A stretch of DNA of 64,000 nt from JAIEOG01 sp964611895 (GTDB lineage: Bacteria; Bdellovibrionota; FAC87; UBA2466). Positions 35,696 through 44,403 of this stretch are shown one piece after another. The position numbers and the translations under genes are program-made. The notes beneath the pieces were generated by a model. That model searched no databases. It saw only the letters and a list, made by a program, of their open reading frames with translations, and was not told the DNA's origin. Position 1 is the stretch's first letter. Each line of letters opens with the position of its first letter. The stretch lies in assembly GCA_964611895.1 (NCBI GenBank), contig CAZTDN010000001.1:62001-126000 (forward strand), given 5' to 3'.

Positions 35696-36415
35696 GTGAA
35701 CTCTCCTGTCACAGAAGAAAACTGGAAAACTAAATTCAAAGGCGCGCTTCCCTTTATTTACTTAGTCATCCTCCTGTTGGCGCTGCGCTACTCTCTGGTA
35801 GAACCTTACGTCGTTCCCACACCGTCAATGGAACCCACCCTCAAAAAAGGGGATCGGCTGTATGCCCTCAAGTGCGCCTACGATTTGCGTTTCCCTTTCA
35901 CAGATTGGACTTTAATTCGTTTCAAGCCGGTCAAACGTGGAGATGTGATTCTTTTTCAGGCCCCTCATGAAATGGACAAGATCTATGTAAAAAGAGCCGT
36001 GGCAATTGAGGGGGACAAGATCGAGGTGAAAGACGGCGCCATTATTGTCAATGGACAAGCGGTGCCCCGCGAACCTCTCGCCGATCGTTCCATCATGTAC
36101 GATATCGACAACGCTCCGGACAAGACGCTCTACCTTGAAACCCAGGATGGTGTGAAACATTATTCCATTCTGGACAATTATCGACCGGCTTTTCGTGAAT
36201 TTCCCGATAGCGACATGGCGATGCCGGCCCCAGGTCCCATTACCGTTCCGCCCGGGCACGTCTTTGCCATGGGAGACAACCGAGACCAGAGCTATGATAG
36301 CCGCGGCTGGGGCTTTGTCCCCTTGCAAAACCTCAAGGGCCAAGCGATGTTTATTTGGTTTTCCAGTTGGGATTGGAAGATTCGAAACGAACGCATTGGA
36401 ACCTTGATCCAGTGA
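35696..36415 (+). CDS. lepB: Signal peptidase I
   Basis: 239 residues starting at GTG 35696, with GAGG 7 bp upstream. It cleaves signal peptides from exported proteins at the periplasmic face. One membrane anchor (about 18-32) is followed by the Ser-Lys dyad: Ser44 in PTPSMEPTL and Lys99 in YVKRAVAIEGD. The C-terminal box GDNRDQSYDSRGWGFV is complete. Its stop codon overlaps the dnaE start (GTGA, 36412-36415), so dnaE translation probably depends on lepB translation. Confidence 0.97.
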   Translation: MNSPVTEENWKTKFKGALPFIYLVILLLALRYSLVEPYVVPTPSMEPTLKKGDRLYALKCAYDLRFPFTDWTLIRFKPVKRGDVILFQAPHEMDKIYVKRAVAIEGDKIEVKDGAIIVNGQAVPREPLADRSIMYDIDNAPDKTLYLETQDGVKHYSILDNYRPAFREFPDSDMAMPAPGPITVPPGHVFAMGDNRDQSYDSRGWGFVPLQNLKGQAMFIWFSSWDWKIRNERIGTLIQ

Positions 36416-39400
36416 ATTCTGATTTTACGCACCTACACGTTCATTCGCAATTCAGCCTTCTAGACAGTACCATCCGTCTCGAAGGCCTGCTACAAGCGGC
36501 TCACGACGATAAAATGGAGGCAGTTGCACTCACCGACCATGGAAATATGTTCGGCGCTTTGGATTTTTACCTCAAGGCAAAAGAGTTTGGGATCAAACCC
36601 ATCCTGGGGTGTGAAATGTATGTGGCACCCCAAAGCCGCTTGATGAAAGCGACCCACACGAGCGGCGACGAAGAGCTTGCGCCTTATTCAACGGCCCGCT
36701 CCGGCATGAGCCACTTGGTATTGCTTGTTCAAAACGCGCAAGGTTACACAAACCTTTGCAAACTGGTCAGCTCAGGTTTTTTAGAAGGGTTTTACTACAA
36801 GCCTCGCATCGACAAAGAAATTCTTGCTCGACACACCGAAGGATTAATCGCTACTTCGGCTTGCCTCAAAGGGGAAGTTACTAATTATTGTGTTCTCGGG
36901 GACATGGATCGCGCGCGCGAAGCCGCTAAGTGGTATCGAGATGTCTTTCAGGGGCGTTTTTACTTTGAGGTCCAGCAAAATGGCCTTCCGCAACAAATGA
37001 TGGTGAACGAACGCTTCAGCGAACTTTCCCGAGAGCTAGGAATCCCTCTCATCGCTACTGCCGATTGCCACTACCTCAAAAAAGAACAAGCTCCCATGCA
37101 GGAAGTCTTGATGGCAATCCAAACCGGCCGCAATTTAGACGAGGGAGCGGGTTCTGGACTTAAGAGTGATGAGTTTTACTTCAAAACCCAAGAAACTATC
37201 AAACAGGAGTTTAGCCATCTCCCCGAGGCAATTGCAAACACCCGCGAGATTGCAAAACAATGCTCTTTCGACTTTCAGTTTAATGATGAAAAAGGGAAGA
37301 AGATCTACCATTTCCCTAAGTTTGATCCTCCCGCCGGAAAAACTCCCGAAGATCACTTGCGCGAACTTTCCCTGAAAGGCCTACAAGATCGTCTTCGCGC
37401 AGGAACTGCGCGCGAGGAAAAACCTTATATCGAACGCCTCAACCGTGAGTTGGATGTCATTATCGAAATGGGGTTTACGGGATATTTCTTGATCGTTGCC
37501 GATTTTATCGGCTATGCAAAAAATCATGGAATACCCGTGGGTCCGGGTCGTGGCTCTGGTGCAGGTAGCTTGGTGGCCTACTCTCTTGGCATCACCGATC
37601 TCGACCCCCTGGAACACGGGCTGATTTTCGAACGGTTTTTAAATCCTGAGCGAATTTCCTTGCCTGACTTTGACGTCGATTTTTGCATGGATAAGCGCGA
37701 CCAGGTTATCCAATATGTCTCCGAGAAGTACGGCAAAGACTGCGTCTCGCAAATTGTAACCTTCGGCAAACTCCAAGCTCGTGGAGTCATTCGAGATGTG
37801 GGGAGAACTTTTGGACTTGCTGTCGCAGACGTCGATAAAATTGCAAAACTCGTCCCCGATACACTCAACATCACGCTCGATGAAGCGTTCGAGCAAGAGC
37901 CTCGACTTCGGGCTTTGACGGAGGAGGATCGGCAACTAGCGGAGCTTTTTGAGGTTTGCCGAACGCTCGAGGGCCTTCCTCGCCACGCTTCGATCCACGC
38001 TGCCGGCCTGGTGATCTCAAACCGGCCCATGGTGGAGCACTGCGCTCTGACGCGCGGAAAAAACAATGAACTCGTCATCCAGCTCGACATGAATAATGCC
38101 GACCGCATTGGATTGATCAAGTTTGACTTTCTGGGCCTTAAAACGCTCACGTTCCTGCAGCGTGCCGAAGAGCTGATCCACAAACGACACCCGCACTCGA
38201 GTTTTTCACTTTCTTCTATCGATATTACCGATAAAGCGATGTACGAAATGCTGACCCGAGGAGATACCTTGGGTGTGTTCCAGCTAGAAAGCACGGGAAT
38301 GCAGGACCTGATGAAGAAGGTCAAACCCGACTGCTTTGAGGATATTGTAGCAAGCAACGCACTCTATCGCCCCGGTCCCTTGGAGAGTGGGATGGTGGAT
38401 GATTTCATCAATCGCAAACACGGCCATACTGCCGTTCAATACGATTTTGAAGAGCTTCGCCCCATTCTTCACGAGACCTATGGAGTCATCGTCTACCAGG
38501 AACAAGTTCAGCAAGTAGCGATGAAACTCGCCAGTTACACGGCGGGCGCTGCCGACTTGCTCCGAAGAGCCATGGGGAAAAAGAAGCCCGAAGAAATGGC
38601 AAAACAAAAAGAGCGTTTTGTCCAAGGCGCTCTGGCAAATGGATTTAATGCAGACAAAGTCGACCATTTGTTCGAGCTCATGGCAAAGTTTGCAGGGTAT
38701 GGGTTTAATAAATCTCATGCCGCAGCGTATTCTCTTATCACCTGCCAAACGGCGTACATAAAGGCCCACTACCCCGTGGAGTTCTACGCTGCCTTGCTCT
38801 CCATAGAGCGTGAGAACACCGACAAAATCACCAAATATATCGCCGACGCCGCCCGACACGGCATCGAAGTCTTGCCTCCACACATCAACGAAAGTGAAAC
38901 GGATTTTACCGTGCTCTCGGAAAAAGAGATTCGGTTTGGGCTGGGAGCGATCAAAGGAGTAGGGCAAATCGCCATCGACTCCGTTTTGGAATCGCGAAAA
39001 TCTCAGGGACCGTTTACGGATCTCTTTGATCTCTGCGGCCGAACAAACAACCGGTGCGTAAACAAGCGCGTCTTGGAAGCCTTTGTGAAGGCGGGCGCTA
39101 TGGACGGATTCAAAGTCCACAGAGCCTCGATTTTCAAAGCCATCGATCCAGCCCTAGAAGCTGGGGGCGCGCTTCAAAAACAACGAGATCAAAATCAAGG
39201 CAGCTTCCTCGATTTGCTTGGCGAAACACACGATTCTTTTTCACAGAGGACGATTGCATACCCAGAAGCAGAACGCTGGGAGCGCCTTCAGGAACTTAAG
39301 TACGAGAAGGATACCATAGGATTTTTCGTCAGCGGTCACCCTCTGGACGATTTTGAGAGCGAAATTCAACGCTACACAACGGCCACCGTGGCGGAGTGTG

Positions 39401-39945
39401 TGGCCTCCCAGCGTTCTCGCGATGTGATGATCGGCGTGACCGTCTCTGCCTTGCGTGAATTTATCACTCGCAGAGGGGATCGCATGGCCTTTGCGACGTT
39501 TTCGGATCAATCTGAAGAAATCGAAGCCGTGATCTTTGCAGACGTCTACCAAGAAGCCGAACACCTGCTCAAATCGGATGAGCCACTTTGGGTCAAAGGA
39601 CAGCTCGAGCGAGCCGACAACACCTCGAAGCTGATCCTATCGAAAAAGAAGGGAAATGCGAAAATCCTCTCTTTACCTTACGCCTACGAAGTCCTGGGCC
39701 GTGAAATGCACATCCATTTTCGCTCCGAAAAGACCCACCTACCCACTGAGCAAGTTCAGCGTTTTCGCTCCTTATTAGAAGCGGCCCAAGGCGCTCCTGG
39801 CGCGCCCGTCTACCTCCATGTCCAAACCAGCGCCCAAGCCGACACTGTCCTGCGAGTAAAAGGACACCTCCCCCTGCGACGTGATATGGTTCATTCAATC
39901 CGTTCCCTGTTTGAAGGGGATGGGGTTACTATTGAGTTCAGATGA
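36412..39945 (+). CDS. dnaE: DNA polymerase III alpha subunit
   Basis: 1177 residues, normal for DnaE1. It is the replicative polymerase catalytic subunit. The N-terminal PHP domain starts THLHVHSQFSLLDS. The catalytic triad region has Asp419 and Asp421 in LPDFDVDFC; the fingers/thumb contain SHAAAYSLITCQTAY. A helix-hairpin-helix-like segment and the C-terminal OB fold follow. GTG at 36412 overlaps the lepB stop by 4 bp; an in-frame GTG upstream inside lepB would add residues not seen in the family. Its own TGA overlaps the start of the next gene (ATGA at 39942). No sign of a C-terminal exonuclease insertion. Confidence 0.98.
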   Translation: MNSDFTHLHVHSQFSLLDSTIRLEGLLQAAHDDKMEAVALTDHGNMFGALDFYLKAKEFGIKPILGCEMYVAPQSRLMKATHTSGDEELAPYSTARSGMSHLVLLVQNAQGYTNLCKLVSSGFLEGFYYKPRIDKEILARHTEGLIATSACLKGEVTNYCVLGDMDRAREAAKWYRDVFQGRFYFEVQQNGLPQQMMVNERFSELSRELGIPLIATADCHYLKKEQAPMQEVLMAIQTGRNLDEGAGSGLKSDEFYFKTQETIKQEFSHLPEAIANTREIAKQCSFDFQFNDEKGKKIYHFPKFDPPAGKTPEDHLRELSLKGLQDRLRAGTAREEKPYIERLNRELDVIIEMGFTGYFLIVADFIGYAKNHGIPVGPGRGSGAGSLVAYSLGITDLDPLEHGLIFERFLNPERISLPDFDVDFCMDKRDQVIQYVSEKYGKDCVSQIVTFGKLQARGVIRDVGRTFGLAVADVDKIAKLVPDTLNITLDEAFEQEPRLRALTEEDRQLAELFEVCRTLEGLPRHASIHAAGLVISNRPMVEHCALTRGKNNELVIQLDMNNADRIGLIKFDFLGLKTLTFLQRAEELIHKRHPHSSFSLSSIDITDKAMYEMLTRGDTLGVFQLESTGMQDLMKKVKPDCFEDIVASNALYRPGPLESGMVDDFINRKHGHTAVQYDFEELRPILHETYGVIVYQEQVQQVAMKLASYTAGAADLLRRAMGKKKPEEMAKQKERFVQGALANGFNADKVDHLFELMAKFAGYGFNKSHAAAYSLITCQTAYIKAHYPVEFYAALLSIERENTDKITKYIADAARHGIEVLPPHINESETDFTVLSEKEIRFGLGAIKGVGQIAIDSVLESRKSQGPFTDLFDLCGRTNNRCVNKRVLEAFVKAGAMDGFKVHRASIFKAIDPALEAGGALQKQRDQNQGSFLDLLGETHDSFSQRTIAYPEAERWERLQELKYEKDTIGFFVSGHPLDDFESEIQRYTTATVAECVASQRSRDVMIGVTVSALREFITRRGDRMAFATFSDQSEEIEAVIFADVYQEAEHLLKSDEPLWVKGQLERADNTSKLILSKKKGNAKILSLPYAYEVLGREMHIHFRSEKTHLPTEQVQRFRSLLEAAQGAPGAPVYLHVQTSAQADTVLRVKGHLPLRRDMVHSIRSLFEGDGVTIEFR

Positions 39946-41048
39946 AAATGTTCCCACTCCTCCTTTGCTTAACTTTTCTTTTTGCGCAAGCCCCTTACGC
40001 GGTGGCCGAGCAGGAATTTTCTGTCGCGTCGGAGAGCCTGCCAGCCCTCCCGCCAGACACCGAGAGCAGCACTGTGCTCGCGCGACTAAAGCAACAGGCT
40101 GTACGTGAGTACTTACAAAAGACTCTTGGCCCGCGCTTTGAACGGTACGATGCTGGCATCACCGCGGATTTTGCGGAGCGCTATATTCTCGATTACCAAG
40201 TGGTGCGCCAGTCAAGCGACTCCACCCAGATGGAAATCTCAGGACGACTAGATACCGTTGCGCTCAAACAATGGATTCGTCGCAATGAGATCAAAGCCAC
40301 GGGTTCGACCTCCCTGAAACCGGTGTTCTTGATGTCCGCAAACCTGCCTGGGTATTCGCTCGACCCCCGTCAAACTGCGGCCATGGTTAAGCAGACCGGC
40401 TCCGCTCCCCAAACTTTTTATAAAAACACCTCAGATGCCTTTCAGAAGTTCAACGCAGCGCTCTCAGTCACAGAAGAAACTGGGCTAGGCCTGGTTCGCC
40501 CGCCCGTCCAAGAGAATGAAATTCGGGCGTTGCGCAGCTTCGGATTGATGGCGGGTTTCAACAGCGCCGTGTGGGTCAATCTTTCTCCCTGCCCCGGCTG
40601 CGGTACGAGAGTCGAGATTGTTTTGTACAACTTAACCCAGGCCCGCCAGGTTCTCTCCGTTAGCGCTGAAGTGGAAATGTCTCCCTCCGAAATGGGGGAC
40701 TCTAAACGCTTGATCAAAGCACTCTCCAAGGCTTTTCAGGATTTTAACTCTGCGTTTGAAGAAAGCGTTGCCACTGGCACGCTCTTCGCCAGTGAATACT
40801 TATTGGCAGTCGAAAACCTCACCAGCTACAAAGCCTTCAAGCTGGTGGATGCCGCTCTCAATAAACAGGATTTTATTCTGCGAGCTGTAGTTAGCAAAAC
40901 CCAGAACAAAGTCGCGACCTTCCGTATTCTCAGCCCGCTGCCTCCCCGTGAGCTCTACCAGCGTTTTCAGGTTACCCAGTTTTCGGGCCTAACTCTGAAG
41001 ACGGTGGGCATTGATTCCCAAGCCATAACCATGAGATATTTGAATTAG
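39942..41048 (+). CDS. Secreted protein with FlgT-N/LPP20-like N-terminal region
   Basis: 368 residues with a signal peptide ending near YAVAEQ. After it, residues ~45-110 (RLKQQAVREYLQKTLGPRFE and FAERYILDYQVVRQ, then MEISGRLDTVALKQWI) show the helix-plus-strands pattern of FlgT-N or LPP20-like domains. A CPGC pair is at about residues 217-220. The remainder is alpha/beta with no motif I recognise. It is translationally coupled to dnaE (ATGA). The next gene, 30 bp on, looks like the middle and C-terminal domains of FlgT. The function is not known; a periplasmic complex with the downstream lipoprotein is an inference. Confidence 0.6.
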   Translation: MKMFPLLLCLTFLFAQAPYAVAEQEFSVASESLPALPPDTESSTVLARLKQQAVREYLQKTLGPRFERYDAGITADFAERYILDYQVVRQSSDSTQMEISGRLDTVALKQWIRRNEIKATGSTSLKPVFLMSANLPGYSLDPRQTAAMVKQTGSAPQTFYKNTSDAFQKFNAALSVTEETGLGLVRPPVQENEIRALRSFGLMAGFNSAVWVNLSPCPGCGTRVEIVLYNLTQARQVLSVSAEVEMSPSEMGDSKRLIKALSKAFQDFNSAFEESVATGTLFASEYLLAVENLTSYKAFKLVDAALNKQDFILRAVVSKTQNKVATFRILSPLPPRELYQRFQVTQFSGLTLKTVGIDSQAITMRYLN

Positions 41049-41078
41049 AGAATTCCTTCCCTTACTCAAGGAACGTCC

Positions 41079-42005
41079 ATGCTATTGCGCCTCGCTTTGG
41101 GATTTAGTCTCTGGATTTCGGGGTGTTCTGGGCTTTCTATATTTGATGAAAAAGAAATAAGCGTCACTGAAACTGCTAGCCCGTTGGTTCAAGGAGATGG
41201 CGCCTTAAAAAAACGCATCCTTGTTTTGCCCTTTATCAACCGAAGCGAACACCAGGATGAATCGCTCGTACGAGTAGCTCTTTTTGATGTTCGCCAGGCC
41301 GTAGCAAACTCGGCTGAGTTGCTCTTGATCAATGAAGAAGATCTGGAAGAACCTGATTTGATCTACTCTGCTGGCGGCGAATACCACTTTAGAAAAATCT
41401 TCGAAGAAGCCCGTAAAGTGTCTGCGACTGGAGTGATCGTCGGCAGAATCGAAGAAGTTGCGCTTCAGGAATCGGGTGAGGGAACCGGCTTTTTGGGAGC
41501 AAGGGAACGCCAAGCTTCGGCACGAGTACGGTTTCAGCTTTTTGATGTTGCCTCGGAGCGTGAAGTTTATTCTCGAGTTGCCTCAGCAAATGTGCTGCAA
41601 GAACGCGCCGCCTGGTTAGATTGGCGATCCCCAAGCAATGAACCCGAGGAAGGCAAAGAAGCCGTTTCCCGTGCTCTGAAAAAAATTCTAGATCGATTTC
41701 CCAATATCGCTCGCAAACTGGCGTGGATGGGCCGAATCGCCCGGGTCGAACTAAACCGGTACTACATCACCGGAGGAGAGCTCACCGGGCTACGTCCTGG
41801 TCAGCTTCTGCGTGTTTATGAGCCGGGGGCACCGGTTCAGGATCCGGCCAACGGGGGCGTAATGGGCCTGGCTCCAGGTAGATTCAAAGGCCTGCTCAAG
41901 GTTACCCAGAATTTTGGCCCGGACGCATCCGTGGCAACTTTGTTTACGGGTGCTGGTTTTAAAGAAGAAGATCGCGTTCAAATACACAGCTCAGAATTTC
42001 CCTAA
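41079..42005 (+). CDS. Lipoprotein with CsgG/FlgT-M-like and FlgT-C-like domains
   Basis: 308 residues. The lipobox SGC gives Cys16. Residues ~45-185 are CsgG/FlgT-M-like: KKRILVLPFINRSEHQDESLVRVAL, TGVIVGRIEEVALQ, and ASARVRFQLFDVASEREVYS. The last ~90 residues (ARVELNRYYITGGELTGLRPGQLLRVY and FKGLLKVTQNFGPDASVATLFTG) match the small beta domain seen at the FlgT C-terminus. ATG 41079 follows AAGGAAC. It is a likely partner of the preceding secreted protein. Vibrio FlgT forms the H-ring around the flagellar rod; whether this pair does so cannot be told here. Confidence 0.68.
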   Translation: MLLRLALGFSLWISGCSGLSIFDEKEISVTETASPLVQGDGALKKRILVLPFINRSEHQDESLVRVALFDVRQAVANSAELLLINEEDLEEPDLIYSAGGEYHFRKIFEEARKVSATGVIVGRIEEVALQESGEGTGFLGARERQASARVRFQLFDVASEREVYSRVASANVLQERAAWLDWRSPSNEPEEGKEAVSRALKKILDRFPNIARKLAWMGRIARVELNRYYITGGELTGLRPGQLLRVYEPGAPVQDPANGGVMGLAPGRFKGLLKVTQNFGPDASVATLFTGAGFKEEDRVQIHSSEFP

Positions 42006-42016
42006 ACTCACATCTT

Positions 42017-42586
42017 ATGAAGAATCCAATGAATCCGAGAGATATTGCTACGAGTTCGCTCAGCCTAGGATTGCTTCCCCTGGGCCTGGGAGTCGCGAGC
42101 CAAGCCTTACGGGGCAGCGTCCCTTACGCACTGGGTATTTATGTACTGGGTCTAGTTCTCTACGCGGCTAGTGCCCCCGCCTATTCTCCTTGGGCAAATC
42201 CAGATTCGATTGCGCGGATGGTTCGCTATGCCTGCCTTCGCATCTTTTTGCTGATTACACTCACTGCAATGCACACGCTGGGCAATTGCCCCACGTGGTA
42301 CTTGGGCCTCATGATCGCAACGGCTCTCATGCAAAGCGGTGGTTTTTTTCTCCTCCGCCCCTCTCGCCTTTCAACTCCTTTTTGGCCCGAGGTTTCTGCG
42401 TGGAACACTCTTGCCCAATGCACCTTAACCGGAATTTTTCTCTCCACTGAAGTGAGCGAGCCCCTTCTAGAGTTAGGATTTTTGATTCTAGGTTTTCTCC
42501 AAATCATCCAACTGGGCCACGATTTTTATCGCATGCGTCGTCCTGTGCTTTATTGGCTCCGCTCTCTCGCATTCCAAACAAACTAG
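42017..42586 (+). CDS. Integral membrane protein of unknown function
   Basis: 189 residues with about five hydrophobic segments (18-38, 40-57, 75-90, 98-112, 150-165 approximately). I recognise no family or catalytic motif. It lies 11 bp after the FlgT-C-like lipoprotein and 9 bp before lipB, so it belongs to the same operon. A second ATG four codons downstream is an alternative start. The final residues are basic (YRMRRPVLYWLRS), consistent with a cytoplasmic C-terminus. Confidence 0.7.
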   Translation: MKNPMNPRDIATSSLSLGLLPLGLGVASQALRGSVPYALGIYVLGLVLYAASAPAYSPWANPDSIARMVRYACLRIFLLITLTAMHTLGNCPTWYLGLMIATALMQSGGFFLLRPSRLSTPFWPEVSAWNTLAQCTLTGIFLSTEVSEPLLELGFLILGFLQIIQLGHDFYRMRRPVLYWLRSLAFQTN

Positions 42587-42595
42587 TGTTACGCC

Positions 42596-43270
42596 TTGTC
42601 CGTGGAGTTATTGGTTCACCGCGGCATAGCCTGGCCCGAACTCGAGGCCCTGCAAAAAAAACTTGTGGACCAAGTCACGCTTTCGCGCGATAGGGCGTTT
42701 CTTCTCGTGTCCGAACCTTTACCCACCTACACCTACGGCAAATCGGCCAGAGCCGAGGACTTGCTGTGGACCGACGTCGAGGCCAGAGGGATTCAATTAC
42801 AGGCTGTCGAGCGAGGCGGCAAATGGACCTACCATGGGCCCGGACAGATTCTTGTTTTCCCCATTCTGTCGCTAGCTGAGTGGGGCTACCCACGCAAAGG
42901 AGTCCGTCGATTATTGACGGAGATGGCCGAATCTGTTCGCGGGTACTTAGAAAGCCGGGGAATCTGGGCAGAACTCCGCTGGGATCCCTTTGGTCTGTAT
43001 GTAGGCGGCGCCAAAATAGCGTCTTTTGGGGTGAACGTCCAAAACGGCGTGAGTTCGCATGGATTGGCGGTCTATTTGGAAACCCAAAACAGTCCCTTTG
43101 CAGGCATTGTCCCCTGTGGAGCAGCGGAAACACGCTTTGGGTGTGTTCGGGATCACCATCCGGGAATTGAATGGCACTCTGCGGCAATTGAGTTAAGCGG
43201 TTATATCAAAAGAGGTTTTCAAGAATCAAAAAAACGAATACCCTTTCCCAAGTCTGATTTCCAACCTTAA
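42596..43270 (+). CDS. lipB: Octanoyl-ACP:protein N-octanoyltransferase
   Basis: 224 residues from the TTG at 42596; a GTG two codons later is equally possible. LipB moves octanoyl from ACP to lipoyl domains. The substrate-binding motif RGGKWTYHGPGQ (73-84) is present, with Lys140 in GAKIASFGVNV and the nucleophile Cys174 in IVPCGAAE. The C-terminal tail KKRIPFPKSD is short and basic. The pathway partner lipA is not in this window. The gene lies in the lepB-dnaE unit, 12 bp before the DsbA-like gene. Confidence 0.94.
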   Translation: MSVELLVHRGIAWPELEALQKKLVDQVTLSRDRAFLLVSEPLPTYTYGKSARAEDLLWTDVEARGIQLQAVERGGKWTYHGPGQILVFPILSLAEWGYPRKGVRRLLTEMAESVRGYLESRGIWAELRWDPFGLYVGGAKIASFGVNVQNGVSSHGLAVYLETQNSPFAGIVPCGAAETRFGCVRDHHPGIEWHSAAIELSGYIKRGFQESKKRIPFPKSDFQP

Positions 43271-43282
43271 GGAGACATCACC

Positions 43283-44332
43283 ATGTCGGAGAAAAAGAAA
43301 AAGCTGCCAAACACGGCACCCCTAATCATTGCCGCTGTTATCGGCCTTTTGGTAGGCGTTGCGGCTACCTTGCTCATCTGCGGAGGCGGCATAGGCGGAG
43401 GCGATCCCGTTGTCGCCACCTACAACGGCAAGAACCTGCGCGCTTCTGAAGCTTTTGCACAAATTAAAACGCGCTTGTTTGATCTCGAAGACGAAGTCTT
43501 TCGCACTAAAGAACAAGCAATCATGGATGTTGTGGAACAAAAGCTGATTGATGCAGAAGCTCGTAAACGCAACGTTACCGTGGAGCAGCTCCTTGAAAAG
43601 GAAACTGGAGGCGATACGGGCGATGTCACAGACGAAGAAATATCGACATTCTTGGCATCCAAAAATCTTTCGCTCAATGATCCACGCATCAAAAAAGATG
43701 ATGTAAAAGAGTACTTAAAGTACCGACGGCGTTTTGATAAACGCCAAGCGTTTGTTGCAACTCTCAAAAAAGATGCAAGCGTTCGCATTTTGGTCAAAGA
43801 ACCCGAAGCTAAGCTCGTCGTGGATACTGACGGTTACCCCACTTGGGGCAACGCAAAAGCCCCGGTTACTATCGTCGAGTTCTCTGACTTTGAGTGCCCT
43901 TACTGCTCTCGTGCCCTCCCGATTATTGCGCAAATTAAAAAGGAGTACGGGCCGGATAAAGTACGGGTGGTTTTCAGAGACATGCCTTTGCCCTCGCATG
44001 GCCGAGCAGTCCCCTCTGCGCTCGCCGCACATTGCGCAAACGAGCAAGGCAAGTTCTGGGAAATGCATGATGCTCTCTTTAACAATCAGGCCAAATTGGC
44101 AGATGCAGACCTCAAGGAACATGCCAAAACGCTCAAGTTGGACGAAGCAAAATTCAATGAGTGCTTTGATAAAAAGAAGCATATGAGCATCGTCGACAAA
44201 AGCCGAAAAGAGGCGGAAGCTCTTGGAATACAGGCAACCCCTTCCTTTGTGGTGAACGGCGCGCTCATTCAAGGGGCCCAGCCGTTTGAGAAGTTTAAAG
44301 CGAAAATCGATCGCGCTTTAGCGGGATCCTAA
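43283..44332 (+). CDS. Membrane-anchored DsbA-family thiol-disulfide oxidoreductase
   Basis: 349 residues with AAGGAG before the ATG. One membrane helix (about 12-33) is followed by a SurA-N/peptidyl-prolyl-isomerase-like helical region (about 43-165: VATYNGKNLRASEAF, VVEQKLIDAEARKRNVT) and then a DsbA-like thioredoxin domain. The active site is CPYC (205-208) in EFSDFECPYCSRALP; the cis-Pro is in ATPSFVVNG. It probably oxidises or isomerises disulfides of exported proteins. The fusion of a SurA-N-like segment to DsbA is also seen in myxobacteria and Bdellovibrio-like genomes, as far as I recall. It is the last gene of the operon; a long hairpin follows. Confidence 0.88.
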   Translation: MSEKKKKLPNTAPLIIAAVIGLLVGVAATLLICGGGIGGGDPVVATYNGKNLRASEAFAQIKTRLFDLEDEVFRTKEQAIMDVVEQKLIDAEARKRNVTVEQLLEKETGGDTGDVTDEEISTFLASKNLSLNDPRIKKDDVKEYLKYRRRFDKRQAFVATLKKDASVRILVKEPEAKLVVDTDGYPTWGNAKAPVTIVEFSDFECPYCSRALPIIAQIKKEYGPDKVRVVFRDMPLPSHGRAVPSALAAHCANEQGKFWEMHDALFNNQAKLADADLKEHAKTLKLDEAKFNECFDKKKHMSIVDKSRKEAEALGIQATPSFVVNGALIQGAQPFEKFKAKIDRALAGS

Positions 44333-44349
44333 ACGGTTCATTCTGCGGG

Positions 44350-44403
44350 AGGGGCGGCCTAAGGAACTCTGAAGAGAGCTCCTATAAGTAGGCTGCCCCT
44401 TTC
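44350..44403 (+). terminator. Long hairpin terminator after the DsbA-like gene, overlapping the pyrG 3' end
   Basis: A 12-bp outer stem (AGGGGCGGCCTA at 44350-44361 with TAGGCTGCCCCT at 44389-44400, one G-T pair) encloses an inner hairpin (AGGAxCTCT/AGAGxTCCT with a GAAG loop, 44362-44383). TTTC follows on the + strand. The 3' arm lies within the last codons of the convergent pyrG gene. The minus strand has no T-run. Confidence 0.75.

Noticed and set aside
37578..39120. Leftward frames of 259 and 278 codons inside dnaE
   Set aside because: dnaE is unambiguous here and the antisense products show no family similarity.
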